From NCBI GenBank assembly GCA_905215595.1, contig CAJMQZ010000051.1, positions 1-13,618 of the forward strand: a stretch of DNA of 13,618 nt, written 5' to 3'. This DNA is from an uncultured bacterium (GTDB taxonomy: Bacteria > Bacillota > Clostridia > Oscillospirales > Ruminococcaceae). The notes under the pieces were generated by a model. It saw only the letters and a program-made list of their open reading frames with translations, was not told where the DNA came from and searched no databases. A program made the position numbers and the translations under genes. Below, in pieces: positions 1 to 6,142 of this stretch (the first letter of the stretch is position 1; each line of letters begins with the position of its first letter).

Positions 1-338
1 CCGCCGTAGATGGTCTTTTGTGCCACGATGTGGTCACCGGCCTGTGCCAGCGCCTGAATGGTGTAGGTGATGGCAGCTGCACCGGAAGCGGTAGCCAGTG
101 CTGCCACGCCGCCCTCCAGCGCTGCGATGCGCTTTTCGAACACATCCTGCGTGGAGTTGGTCAGACGGCCGTAGATATTGCCTGCATCGGCCAGACCGAA
201 GCGGTCGGCGGCGTGCTGGCTGTTGCGGAACGCATAAGACGTGGTCTGGTAGATGGGCACCGCACGGGCATCGGTGGCGGGGTCGGCCTGCTCCTGACCG
301 ACATGAAGCTGCAGGGTCTCAAATTTATATTCAGACAT
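1..338 (-). CDS. metY: O-acetylhomoserine sulfhydrylase (aminocarboxypropyltransferase), N-terminal part
   Basis: A PLP-dependent enzyme of the Cys/Met metabolism family. It would join O-acetylhomoserine and sulfide (or methanethiol) to give homocysteine (or methionine) in the cytoplasm. Only the first 112 codons are present, because the gene runs off the left edge; full-length relatives have about 430 residues. The start reads MSEYKFETLQLHVGQEQ, and YGRLTNSTQDVFEKRIAALEGG (about residues 56-77) and ATASGAAAI (82-90, the loop that holds the PLP phosphate) are typical of this subgroup. The RLTN-type motif and the QxxDPxTxARAVPIYQTTSY stretch favour the acetylhomoserine enzyme over cystathionine synthases or lyases, which are the main alternative. 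The ATG at 338 is preceded by AGAGAGG nine bases upstream. The gene sits behind a long leader with a promoter, a small ORF and a terminator, so it is probably controlled by transcription attenuation. Confidence 0.9.
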   Translation of the reverse strand, partial: MSEYKFETLQLHVGQEQADPATDARAVPIYQTTSYAFRNSQHAADRFGLADAGNIYGRLTNSTQDVFEKRIAALEGGVAALATASGAAAITYTIQALAQAGDHIVAQKTIYG

Positions 339-384
339 CGTTATTTACCTCTCTTAATATACCAAAAGTATTATTATTGTGTAC

Positions 385-420
385 AAAAAATCCCGATGCG
401 TTTTCAAAGGCGCACCGGGC
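385..420 (-). terminator. Intrinsic terminator (attenuator) in the sulfhydrylase leader
   Basis: On the minus strand CCCGGTGCG (419-411) pairs with CGCATCGGG (400-392) with one G-U pair, a 10-nt loop, and a run of six T (390-385). It lies between the leader promoter and the sulfhydrylase start, in the sense direction, so it would stop transcription before the gene unless it is prevented from folding. Confidence 0.85.
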
Positions 421-427
421 AGTGTGG

Positions 428-598
428 TTTACCGGAGCTGCTGCTGTCACATTCGGGTGCACATTCGCACAGCCGAGGGCAACTTACAGTACACATCCGA
501 TGCCGGTGCCCGGTGGGTACGCATTCGCCCACAGCGATAATTCGCGTGCAGCAGCTCTTTCCAGATCAGCTTCATCTTCGTGCCCTCCTTCCGGTAAA
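428..598 (-). promoter_or_regulatory. Folded leader RNA with long-range helices and a candidate antiterminator
   Basis: Three long-range pairings are visible in the minus-strand RNA. TTTACCGG (598-591, just before the ribosome site) pairs with CCGGTAAA (435-428). GAGCTGCTG (557-549) pairs with CAGCAGCTC (443-435). CACCGGGCA (515-507) pairs with TGCCCGGTG (421-413), which is the 5' arm of the terminator. The first two nest and enclose the leader ORF; the third competes with the terminator. A local hairpin GTGGG (532-528) / CCCAC (517-513) overlaps the antiterminator arm and includes part of the Cys15 codon. The pairings are seen in the sequence; their regulatory meaning is inferred. No S-box or T-box consensus was found. 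Confidence 0.6.
447..575 (-). CDS. 42-residue leader peptide upstream of the sulfhydrylase gene
   Basis: A small ORF not matched to any family I know. It begins with ATG at 575, nine bases after a strong GGAAGGAGG ribosome site, and ends in TGA at 447. The product starts MKLIWKELLHANYRCGRMRT and ends in PSAVRMCTRM; it is basic (seven Arg) and has Cys at 15, 30 and 39, with no signal peptide or clear membrane segment. It is encoded by the leader RNA between the promoter and the intrinsic terminator. Codons 21-23 are the perfect complement of the 5' arm of that terminator, and codons 7-9 pair with bases just after its stop codon. I infer a regulatory leader peptide whose translation decides termination, possibly sensing cysteine supply. 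A free-standing small Cys protein is an alternative, and the reading frame could also be incidental to a structured RNA. Confidence 0.6.
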   Translation of the reverse strand: MKLIWKELLHANYRCGRMRTHRAPASDVYCKLPSAVRMCTRM

Positions 599-680
599 AC
601 TTTTCCATCCCTCTATACTCTCCACCCGCCGGGGAACCTTTGTTTCATTTCCCTACAAGACTGGTGGATTGGATGTTTGC

Positions 681-709
681 ATTATATTCCGTTCTACCTA
701 GTTTGTCAA
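681..709 (-). promoter_or_regulatory. Consensus sigma-A promoter of the sulfhydrylase leader
   Basis: On the minus strand TTGACA (709-704) and TATAAT (686-681) are both perfect and separated by 17 bases. Transcription would start near 674, about 335 nt before the sulfhydrylase start codon, which leaves room for the leader ORF and the attenuator. Confidence 0.92.
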
Positions 710-714
710 TAGGT
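696..714 (-). promoter_or_regulatory. Dyad over the -35 box, possible operator
   Basis: ACCTA-(9)-TAGGT is a perfect 5-9-5 inverted repeat that covers the whole -35 hexamer of the leader promoter. A repressor bound here would block RNA polymerase. Sulfur genes in Firmicutes are often under Rrf2-family (CymR-like) control, but assigning a regulator is a guess. Confidence 0.45.
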
Positions 715-809
715 TAATTCCACTTTTTTCAAGGATGTATTTTTTTGCATGATAATTTTGCCCGTACCGCCTCCGCCCGACAGCATTTTGTACAGCGGCT
801 CCTCTGAAC

Positions 810-857
810 AAAAAACGAAGCCCGGAACGTCTGCGGACGCTCCGGGCTTCGTTTTTT
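810..857. terminator. Strong, near-symmetric intrinsic terminator
   Basis: ACGAAGCCCGGA (815-826) pairs with TCCGGGCTTCGT (841-852), giving 12 perfect base pairs. There is a T-run on the plus side (852-857) and an A-run on the other (810-815), so it works in either direction. It lies 11 bases after the stop codon of the MFS transporter gene and ends that minus-strand operon. Bases 720-809, between it and the sulfhydrylase promoter, hold no convincing gene. Confidence 0.92.
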
Positions 858-867
858 CATAAAATGG

Positions 868-2124
868 TCAGACCTGCTTTGTCTCTTCTGTCCGGGTGGA
901 AATGCTGAACAGCACAAAGCCGATGACAAACAGGATGGCAATGGAGCCCACACCCACGTTGGCGCTGCCGGTCAGCTGGCTGCCCACGCTGACGATCATG
1001 GTGCCAAGGAAGGATGCACCCTTGCCGCAGATGTCGAACAGGCCGAAGTATTCGCCGGATTTTTCCTGCGGGATGATCTTGGCAAAGTGGCTGCGGCTCA
1101 GTGCCTGCACACCGCCCTGGAACATCCCCACCATCACGGCCAGCACCCAGAACTGCCACTGCTGGGTGAGGAAGAAGGCAAACACCGCAATGCCGGTATA
1201 GGCCGCGATGCACACCGGGATCAACTGGCTGGAGGGGTATTTTGCGCTCAGCCGGCCGAAGATCAGCGCCGAGGGAAAGGCCACGATCTGGGTGACCAGC
1301 AGCGCCAGCAGCAGGCCGGTGGTGTCCAGCCCCAGAGCCGTGCCGTAAGCCGTGGCCATATCAATGATGGTGTACACACCGTCGATGTAGCAGAAGAACG
1401 CCAGCAGGAACCAGAACACCTGCTTGTCCTCATAGAGGTGCTTCAGGGTGTGGCCGATGCGCACAAAACTCTGCCGGATGGCGTGCTGCTCCACCTCCAC
1501 ATAGTTGACCTGCCGGTAGCGCCGGAGCAGCGGCAGGGTGGTGACCAGCCACCACGCCGCCGTGATGAACAGTGCAATGGTCAGGGCGGTCATCTGGCTC
1601 ATGCCGATGGCCCCGCTGCCCAGCACCAGCGCCAGACATACCACAAAGGGCACACAGCTGCCGATGTAGCCCCAGGCATAGCCGCGGGAGGACACCATGT
1701 CCATCCGCTCCGGGGTGGTCACATCGCCCAGCATGGAATCATAGAACACCAGACTGCCGGAGTAGCCGATCTTGGCAATGATAAAAATGACCAGAAAGAC
1801 CAGCCATGTGCCCGCCAGACCCATGGCGCAGCAGCCGACGACGCCCACAAAGAGGCAGAGCATGAAGATGGGCTTTTTAAAGCCCTTGGTGTCGGCCAGC
1901 GTGCCCAGAATGGGGCCCAGAATGGCGGTGACCACCGTAACGATGGAGCTTGCGTAGCCCCAGTAGGCCAGATAGTCCACCTTGCTCACCCCACCGGCCT
2001 CGGCCAGTGCATTGAAGAAGATGGGCACCAGCGTGGCGATCATCAGCACAAAGGCCGAGTTGCCCACATCGTATAGGATCCATGCCCGCTCCAGCGGTGT
2101 CACCTTGAATTTTTCAGTTTTCAT
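868..2124 (-). CDS. MFS transporter, UMF1 / Atg22-like family
   Basis: A 418-residue integral membrane protein of the major facilitator superfamily with about twelve hydrophobic segments. The opening ERAWILYDVGNSAFVLMI is the hallmark of the UMF1/Atg22-like subgroup, and GTLADTKGFKKP (about residue 74-85) is the usual MFS motif A between helices 2 and 3. The substrate is unknown; eukaryotic Atg22 exports amino acids from the vacuole, but this does not fix the role of bacterial members. The ATG at 2124 is chosen over a GTG at 2148 because AAAGGGAAA lies at the right distance and homology begins here. The gene follows the phospholipase C-like gene by 42 bases on the same strand, probably in one operon, and ends at a strong terminator. 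A compact hairpin sits just before its ribosome site. Confidence 0.9.
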   Translation of the reverse strand: MKTEKFKVTPLERAWILYDVGNSAFVLMIATLVPIFFNALAEAGGVSKVDYLAYWGYASSIVTVVTAILGPILGTLADTKGFKKPIFMLCLFVGVVGCCAMGLAGTWLVFLVIFIIAKIGYSGSLVFYDSMLGDVTTPERMDMVSSRGYAWGYIGSCVPFVVCLALVLGSGAIGMSQMTALTIALFITAAWWLVTTLPLLRRYRQVNYVEVEQHAIRQSFVRIGHTLKHLYEDKQVFWFLLAFFCYIDGVYTIIDMATAYGTALGLDTTGLLLALLVTQIVAFPSALIFGRLSAKYPSSQLIPVCIAAYTGIAVFAFFLTQQWQFWVLAVMVGMFQGGVQALSRSHFAKIIPQEKSGEYFGLFDICGKGASFLGTMIVSVGSQLTGSANVGVGSIAILFVIGFVLFSISTRTEETKQV

Positions 2125-2143
2125 CGTATTTCCCTTTTCCCCT

Positions 2144-2168
2144 TGCACCGCCGGGCGGTGCAGTTTTT
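2144..2168 (+). terminator. Tight hairpin between the phospholipase-like and MFS genes
   Basis: TGCACCGC (2144-2151) and GCGGTGCA (2155-2162) form a perfect stem with a 3-nt loop. A T5 run follows on the plus strand only (2164-2168), so in that direction it looks like a terminator of antisense transcripts. On the coding (minus) strand it has no T-run and sits ten or so bases before the ribosome site of the transporter gene, so there it more likely affects translation or mRNA stability. Confidence 0.45.
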
Positions 2169-2964
2169 AAAATTCCCCAAAGGTGTGGTCGTAGGCGGCG
2201 TCCAGCGGCTCGTCCGTGTCCAGCTTTGCCACATACTCCAAGATCAGCCGCTCTGCCAGCGGCAGTGCCTTGGCATACAGCGCATCCAGCTTGCGGTTGC
2301 TCTCGGTGCACTGCGGGTTCGGCTGCGGATTTGCCACAAGGCCGTGCATCCCATCGTACTTGCCCAGCACCTTCATGCCGGTCAGCACCACCCAGCGCTT
2401 GACCGGGTTCGAAGCCTGCAGCACCTTATGCACCAAGATCATCCCCTTCAGGGCTTCCAGCGCGGTCTGCTCCGAAATATCCCTGTAAAACGGCGCAATG
2501 ACCCGGGCGTTCTCTGCACTGGGGTGGATATGGCTGGCGGTAAAGAAGGTCAGCGGGTCATAGCCGTCCCGGCGCAGCAGCATATTGTCGAACTCAGTCT
2601 CGATCTCGCAGTGGGTCACACCGCTCTCCCGGGTGAACTGCTCCACAAAGGGGTGGCAGGTGCTGTCCAGCGCAAAATGGCACACAAAGCCCAGCGCGTA
2701 GGCCAGCGCAGCCTCGCGGTCGGCTTCCTCATGCACCACCCGCCGTGCCCGGTCAAAGAACGTTCTGCCCGGCTCGTCGTGCATGGCGTTGCCCAGCGCG
2801 GCGACCGGGGTGGATTTTTCTGCATGGTAATAGAACAGCAGATCCGGCCCGTGCAGACCGATATCGTACAGTTCCCGGTGCGCCTCCAGCTTTTCCCGCA
2901 GCGGCGCGGGCAGATGGTCCAGCACATTCGCGCCAAAACGGCGGTGTGCGTAGGTAGAGGGCAT
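2167..2964 (-). CDS. Zinc-dependent phospholipase C family protein
   Basis: A 265-residue protein of the PF00882 type, related to the fold of Clostridium alpha-toxin and Bacillus phospholipase C. It carries the family's spaced metal ligands: PSTYAHRRFG at the start (His7), GLHGPDLLFYYH (His38, Asp41, His47), His78, CHFALDSTCH (His96, Asp100, His104) and HCEIE (His118, Glu122). Secreted phospholipases have a signal peptide, and this protein has none, so a cytoplasmic hydrolase of unknown substrate is more likely than a toxin. ATG 2964 has AGGAGG eight bases upstream. Upstream is a TATACT-like -10 (3047-3042) without a good -35. It is followed by the MFS transporter gene on the same strand after 42 bases, which suggests a two-gene operon, but nothing in the sequence links their functions. 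Confidence 0.88.
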   Translation of the reverse strand: MPSTYAHRRFGANVLDHLPAPLREKLEAHRELYDIGLHGPDLLFYYHAEKSTPVAALGNAMHDEPGRTFFDRARRVVHEEADREAALAYALGFVCHFALDSTCHPFVEQFTRESGVTHCEIETEFDNMLLRRDGYDPLTFFTASHIHPSAENARVIAPFYRDISEQTALEALKGMILVHKVLQASNPVKRWVVLTGMKVLGKYDGMHGLVANPQPNPQCTESNRKLDALYAKALPLAERLILEYVAKLDTDEPLDAAYDHTFGEF

Positions 2965-3130
2965 CTCTCATTCCTCCTTCTTGCAGTGCCAGCGCCCGCC
3001 GCCCTGTTCCGGCTGCACTGACCAAAAATTCTATCGTTTCCAGTATAGCAGAAAGTTTGCCGACCTTCTACCCTTTTGTGTCTGTTTTCTGTAAAAAGTT
3101 TTAATAATTTTACTGCACCTCCCACCAAAT

Positions 3131-3176
3131 AAAAGAGGCTTCCAGAATGCCCGCAGACATTCCGGAAGCCTCTTTT
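3131..3176. terminator. Bidirectional intrinsic terminator after gpsA
   Basis: AAAAGAGGCTTCC (3131-3143) pairs perfectly with GGAAGCCTCTTTT (3164-3176). A further five pairs GAATG/CATTC lie inside after one mismatch. The U-rich arm end follows the stem on both strands. It lies 15 bases beyond the gpsA stop codon and ends the gpsA transcript. Confidence 0.9.
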
Positions 3177-3190
3177 CGATTATTTCAGGT

Positions 3191-4225
3191 TCACACGCTC
3201 TCATAGCCCTGCGGCATCTCGCTCTTGCGGTCGCGGGACATCAGGTTGCGCAGCGCGTCGCTGGCGCTCATGCCCTCCTTGACGATGGCGTTCACCGTCT
3301 GGGCTATGGGCATTTCCACATGGTACTTCTCGGCCAGCTCCATAGCGGCGGGCAGGGCGTTGATGCCCTCCACCACCATGCCGACTTCCTTCACGGCCTG
3401 CTCCGGGCTTTCTCCCTTGCCGATCAGGATACCGGCGCGGTTGTTGCGGCTGTGCATACTGGTGGCGGTGACGATCAGATCGCCGATGCCGGCCAGACCC
3501 GCAAAGGTCTGGACATTGCAGCCCATCGCCACGCCCAGCCGGGCGATCTCGGCAATGCCGCGGGTGATCAGAGCGGCGCGGGCGTTATCGCCGTAGCCAA
3601 GGCCGGTGGAGATGCCGACGCCCAGCGCGATGACGTTCTTCATGGCGCCGCTCAGTTCCACACCTTTGATATCAGAGTTTGTGTACACGCGCATACAGGT
3701 GTTGCTGAACACCTCCTGCACCACCTCGGCAGCCTCCAGATCCGGACTGGCGGAAACGATGGTGGTAGGCAGATCCAGCGCCACCTCCTCGGCGTGGGTG
3801 GGGCCGCTGAGCGCCACCAGACGCACCGCCCGGGGGCCGTTCTCGTGGCTCAGCTCATCGGCAAGGATCTCGGTCATGGTATATAAGGTATCGGGCTCAA
3901 TGCCCTTTGCCACATCCACGATGATCTGGCCGGAGCGGATATAGGGCCGCGCCTTGGCCGCCGTGGCACGCACGAACACCGACGGCACTGCAAACAGCAG
4001 CACATCCTTGCCGGTGCACACTTCCTCGATGCTCTTGGTGAACTGCAGCTCGGCCGGGATCTTCATGCCCGGCAGGTTGGGGTGCACCCGTGTAGTGGAG
4101 AGGTTGTCCACCTCCGCCTCAATGGCCGACCACACCTGCACTTCGTTGCCGCTGACGGTCAGCATCCGCGCCAGCGCCATGCCCCAGGTACCTGCACCCA
4201 GAACGCCAATCTTCCGTTTCGTCAC
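3191..4225 (-). CDS. gpsA: Glycerol-3-phosphate dehydrogenase [NAD(P)+]
   Basis: The enzyme reduces dihydroxyacetone phosphate to sn-glycerol 3-phosphate in the cytoplasm, the first step of phospholipid synthesis. The 344-residue product has the usual length and order: Rossmann motif GAGTWG (10-15), VAKGIE with Lys107, SGPTHAEEV (140-148), ELSGAMKNVIA with the catalytic Lys196, GIGDLIVT with Asp249, and SRNNRAG (259-265) for substrate binding. The GTG at 4225 is preferred over a GTG at 4246 because GGAGG stands eight bases before it and the homologous region begins at once (TKRKIGVLGAGTWG). It is a single-gene unit with its own promoter and terminator, divergent from the amino-acid transporter operon. 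All key residues are present and nothing suggests decay. Confidence 0.97.
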   Translation of the reverse strand: MTKRKIGVLGAGTWGMALARMLTVSGNEVQVWSAIEAEVDNLSTTRVHPNLPGMKIPAELQFTKSIEEVCTGKDVLLFAVPSVFVRATAAKARPYIRSGQIIVDVAKGIEPDTLYTMTEILADELSHENGPRAVRLVALSGPTHAEEVALDLPTTIVSASPDLEAAEVVQEVFSNTCMRVYTNSDIKGVELSGAMKNVIALGVGISTGLGYGDNARAALITRGIAEIARLGVAMGCNVQTFAGLAGIGDLIVTATSMHSRNNRAGILIGKGESPEQAVKEVGMVVEGINALPAAMELAEKYHVEMPIAQTVNAIVKEGMSASDALRNLMSRDRKSEMPQGYESV

Positions 4226-4311
4226 GTTTGTGTCCTCCGTTTGCACCGGCAGCCGGGCCGCCGGTGAATTTGCGCGGCACCGGCAAACCCGGTGTGCACG
4301 TTGTTATGCCC

Positions 4312-4340
4312 ATTGTACACGAAAGCGCCTGCCGCGTCAA
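4312..4340 (-). promoter_or_regulatory. Sigma-A promoter of gpsA
   Basis: On the minus strand TTGACG (4340-4335), 17 bases, then TACAAT (4317-4312); each hexamer differs from consensus at one position. The start would be near 4305, giving an 80-nt GC-rich 5' untranslated region with two CACCGG/CCGGTG-type hairpins. Confidence 0.85.
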
Positions 4341-4417
4341 CCGGCTTGCCGCATTGCACAAAGTTCCCGCAGCGGCTGGGCCGTTTTTGTTCACAATACG
4401 CGATTTTTGCAAACCAT

Positions 4418-4446
4418 TTGCACCGCCGGACATTTCATGTTATAGT
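4418..4446 (+). promoter_or_regulatory. Upstream promoter of the ABC transporter operon
   Basis: TTGCAC (4418-4423), a 17-base spacer and TATAGT (4441-4446). Each hexamer is one or two bases from consensus. It lies about 65 bases before the MerR-type promoter and could give operator-independent basal transcription, although the downstream dyad would still lie in its path. Confidence 0.5.
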
Positions 4447-4482
4447 ATTCTGGTAGGTTTTGTAGGAATTTCCGCAAACCCC

Positions 4483-4513
4483 TTGACTTTGAGTATACTC
4501 GAAGTTGTATAAT
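4483..4513 (+). promoter_or_regulatory. MerR-type promoter with central operator
   Basis: TTGACT (4483-4488) and a perfect TATAAT (4508-4513) are separated by 19 bases instead of 17. The spacer holds a 20-bp dyad, ACTTTGAG-TATA-CTCGAAGT (4486-4505), with one imperfect pair. Overlong spacing plus a dyad between the boxes is the signature of MerR-family activators, which untwist the DNA to align the boxes; CTTGACTT-GAG-type dyads are known for the AdhR-like subgroup. No MerR gene is in the window. This promoter reads into the amino-acid permease gene. Confidence 0.8.
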
Positions 4514-4560
4514 ACATTCACCGTTGTTTTCTGAGAGTATTTGAGGTACTGTGATCGTTC

Positions 4561-5244
4561 ATGTTTGAAGCACTTTTATCCAACCGCACGGTCAGCGTGC
4601 TGGTGGAGGCCCTGCCCCGCATCCTGACAGCCGGCCTGACCATGACCATCCCGCTGACGCTGGTGTCCTTCTTTTTTGCCATGATCATCGCGGTGGTGGT
4701 GGCACTGGTGCAGTACGCCAACGTGCCGGTGCTGCGGCAGATCGCCCGGTTCTACATCTGGGTCATCCGCGGCACACCGCTGCTGGTGCAGCTGTTCATC
4801 ATCTTTTATGGTCTGCCCAGCGTGGGCATCATGCTGGACGCTTTCCCTGCTGCGGTCATCGCCTTTGCCTTCAACGAGGGTGCCTACTGTGCCGAGACCA
4901 TGCGCGGCGCACTGGAAAGCGTGCCGCAGGGCCAGCTGGAAGCCGGTTACTGCGTGGGCATGAGCTGGTGGCAGATCATGCGCCGCATCGTGCTGCCGCA
5001 GGCCCTGCGCACCGCCGTGCCTGCCCTCTCCAACTCCCTCATCGGCATGATCAAGGACACCTCTCTGGCTTCCAACATCACGGTAGCGGAGCTGTTCATG
5101 GCCGGCCAGCGCGTCGCCGCCCGCACCTACATCTTCCTGCCCATCTACTGTGAGGTGGCCGTGGTGTATCTGCTGTTCTGCACGGTCATCACCAAGCTGC
5201 AGGCACTGCTGGAGCGTCGGCTCAACGCCCACGGCTTCCAGTAA
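4561..5244 (+). CDS. Polar amino-acid ABC transporter permease
   Basis: A 227-residue inner-membrane permease of the His/Glu/Gln/Arg/cystine group of ABC importers. It has several hydrophobic helices, the RGTPLLVQLFIIFYGLP stretch (70-86) and NEGAYCAETMRGALESV (105-121) typical of this group. The EAA-type loop that docks on the ATPase is EAGYCVGMSWWQIMRRIVLP (127-146). It would pair with the ATPase encoded 18 bases downstream, probably as a homodimer because no second permease gene is present. The ATG at 4561 is the first possible start, since an in-frame stop lies just before it; the ribosome site (TTGAGG) is 14 bases away, which is long and suggests weak or regulated initiation. The substrate cannot be fixed from sequence; cystine or another polar amino acid is likely. 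Confidence 0.93.
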   Translation: MFEALLSNRTVSVLVEALPRILTAGLTMTIPLTLVSFFFAMIIAVVVALVQYANVPVLRQIARFYIWVIRGTPLLVQLFIIFYGLPSVGIMLDAFPAAVIAFAFNEGAYCAETMRGALESVPQGQLEAGYCVGMSWWQIMRRIVLPQALRTAVPALSNSLIGMIKDTSLASNITVAELFMAGQRVAARTYIFLPIYCEVAVVYLLFCTVITKLQALLERRLNAHGFQ

Positions 5245-5262
5245 GAAAGGAGTGTGGCAACC

Positions 5263-6075
5263 ATGTCCATGTTAGAGATCAAAAACGTCCACAAATCCTT
5301 TTTCACCTACACAAAGCCCCGCCTGCAGGCAGGCATCTTCCACCGGCCCGGTGCACGCAAAGTGACCAGCGAGCTGCAGGTGCTGCGCGGCGTGGACCTG
5401 ACCGTGGAAAAGGGCGATGTGGTGGCCATCCTCGGCCCCTCCGGCTCCGGCAAGACCACCCTGCTGCGCTGTCTGAACTTTCTGGAGACTGCCGACGCAG
5501 GCCAGCTCACCTTTGACGGTGAGACGTTCGACCTTGCCCAGGCCAGCCGTGCCGACATTGCCCGGCTGCGCAAAAAGACGGCCTTTGTGTTCCAGAGCTA
5601 CAATCTGTTCCGCAACAAGACTGCCTTGCAGAACGTGACCGAGGGCCTCATCATTGCCCGCAAAATGCCCAAAGAGCAGGCGGATGCCGTTGGCATGAAG
5701 ATGCTGGAAAAGGTGGGCCTTGCCGACCGAGCCGACTACTATCCGCGCCAGCTTTCCGGCGGCCAGCAGCAGCGCGTGGCCATTGCCCGGGCACTGGCCT
5801 CCGACCCGGAGATCATCTATTTTGACGAGCCGACTTCGGCCCTTGACCCGGAGCTGACTGGCGAAGTGCTGGCCGTGATGCGGCAGCTGGCCGAAGAGGG
5901 CATGACCATGCTGGTGGTCACCCACGAGATGGGCTTTGCCCGCAATGTTTCCTCCAAGACCGTATTCATGGAAAACGGCGTGGTGGTGGAGCAGGCACCC
6001 TCTCAGCAGTTCTTTGCATCCCCCAAGGAGGAGCGCACCCGGGCCTTCCTGCGCAGGATCGCCCATACGGAATAA
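5263..6075 (+). CDS. Polar amino-acid ABC transporter ATP-binding protein
   Basis: The ATPase that drives the importer, 270 residues, in order: Walker A GPSGSGKT (58-65), Q-loop Gln111, signature LSGGQQQ (164-170), Walker B IIYFDEP (184-190) and His221 of the H-loop; ALDPEL and VTHEMGFAR are typical of the GlnQ/HisP/TcyC group. Between the first and second strands (about residues 15-37, TYTKPRLQAGIFHRPG and following) there are some 20 residues more than most relatives have in this place. ATG 5263 is preferred over a GTG at 5254, because AAAGGAG ends only one base before the latter. The gene follows the permease gene in the same operon. After its stop come a palindromic repeat and a folded element before the binding-protein gene. 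Confidence 0.95.
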   Translation: MSMLEIKNVHKSFFTYTKPRLQAGIFHRPGARKVTSELQVLRGVDLTVEKGDVVAILGPSGSGKTTLLRCLNFLETADAGQLTFDGETFDLAQASRADIARLRKKTAFVFQSYNLFRNKTALQNVTEGLIIARKMPKEQADAVGMKMLEKVGLADRADYYPRQLSGGQQQRVAIARALASDPEIIYFDEPTSALDPELTGEVLAVMRQLAEEGMTMLVVTHEMGFARNVSSKTVFMENGVVVEQAPSQQFFASPKEERTRAFLRRIAHTE

Positions 6076-6077
6076 AA

Positions 6078-6126
6078 CCCTCTCAGCCTCGCTGCGCTCA
6101 GCAGCTCCCCCGAAGGGGGAGCTTTT
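6078..6126 (+). repeat. Palindromic intergenic repeat, copy 1 (single)
   Basis: CCCTCTCAG (6078-6086), a variable middle, then AGCTCCCCC-GAA-GGGGGAGC followed by TTTT. It starts two bases after the ATPase stop codon and is the only copy in the window without an inverted partner. The GC hairpin with a short T-run could act as a partial terminator inside the operon and lower expression of the downstream binding-protein gene. Confidence 0.88.
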
Positions 6127-6142
6127 GACAATACCGCAAACT

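Noticed and set aside
340..680. S-box (SAM) or T-box riboswitch before the sulfhydrylase gene
   Set aside because: Neither the S-box core nor the T-box sequence was found on the minus strand; only the ORF-containing leader described above is seen.
706..786. A 26-codon minus-strand ORF with AGAGGAG upstream
   Set aside because: It ends inside the -35 box of the sulfhydrylase promoter, lies between a terminator and that promoter, and has no visible promoter or homology; spacing to the ribosome site is long.
2125..2148. GTG start eight codons upstream for the MFS transporter
   Set aside because: It lies in the hairpin region without a ribosome site; ATG 2124 has one, and homology starts there.
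4226..4246. GTG start seven codons upstream for gpsA
   Set aside because: The GGAGG ribosome site lies inside this stretch at the correct distance from GTG 4225.
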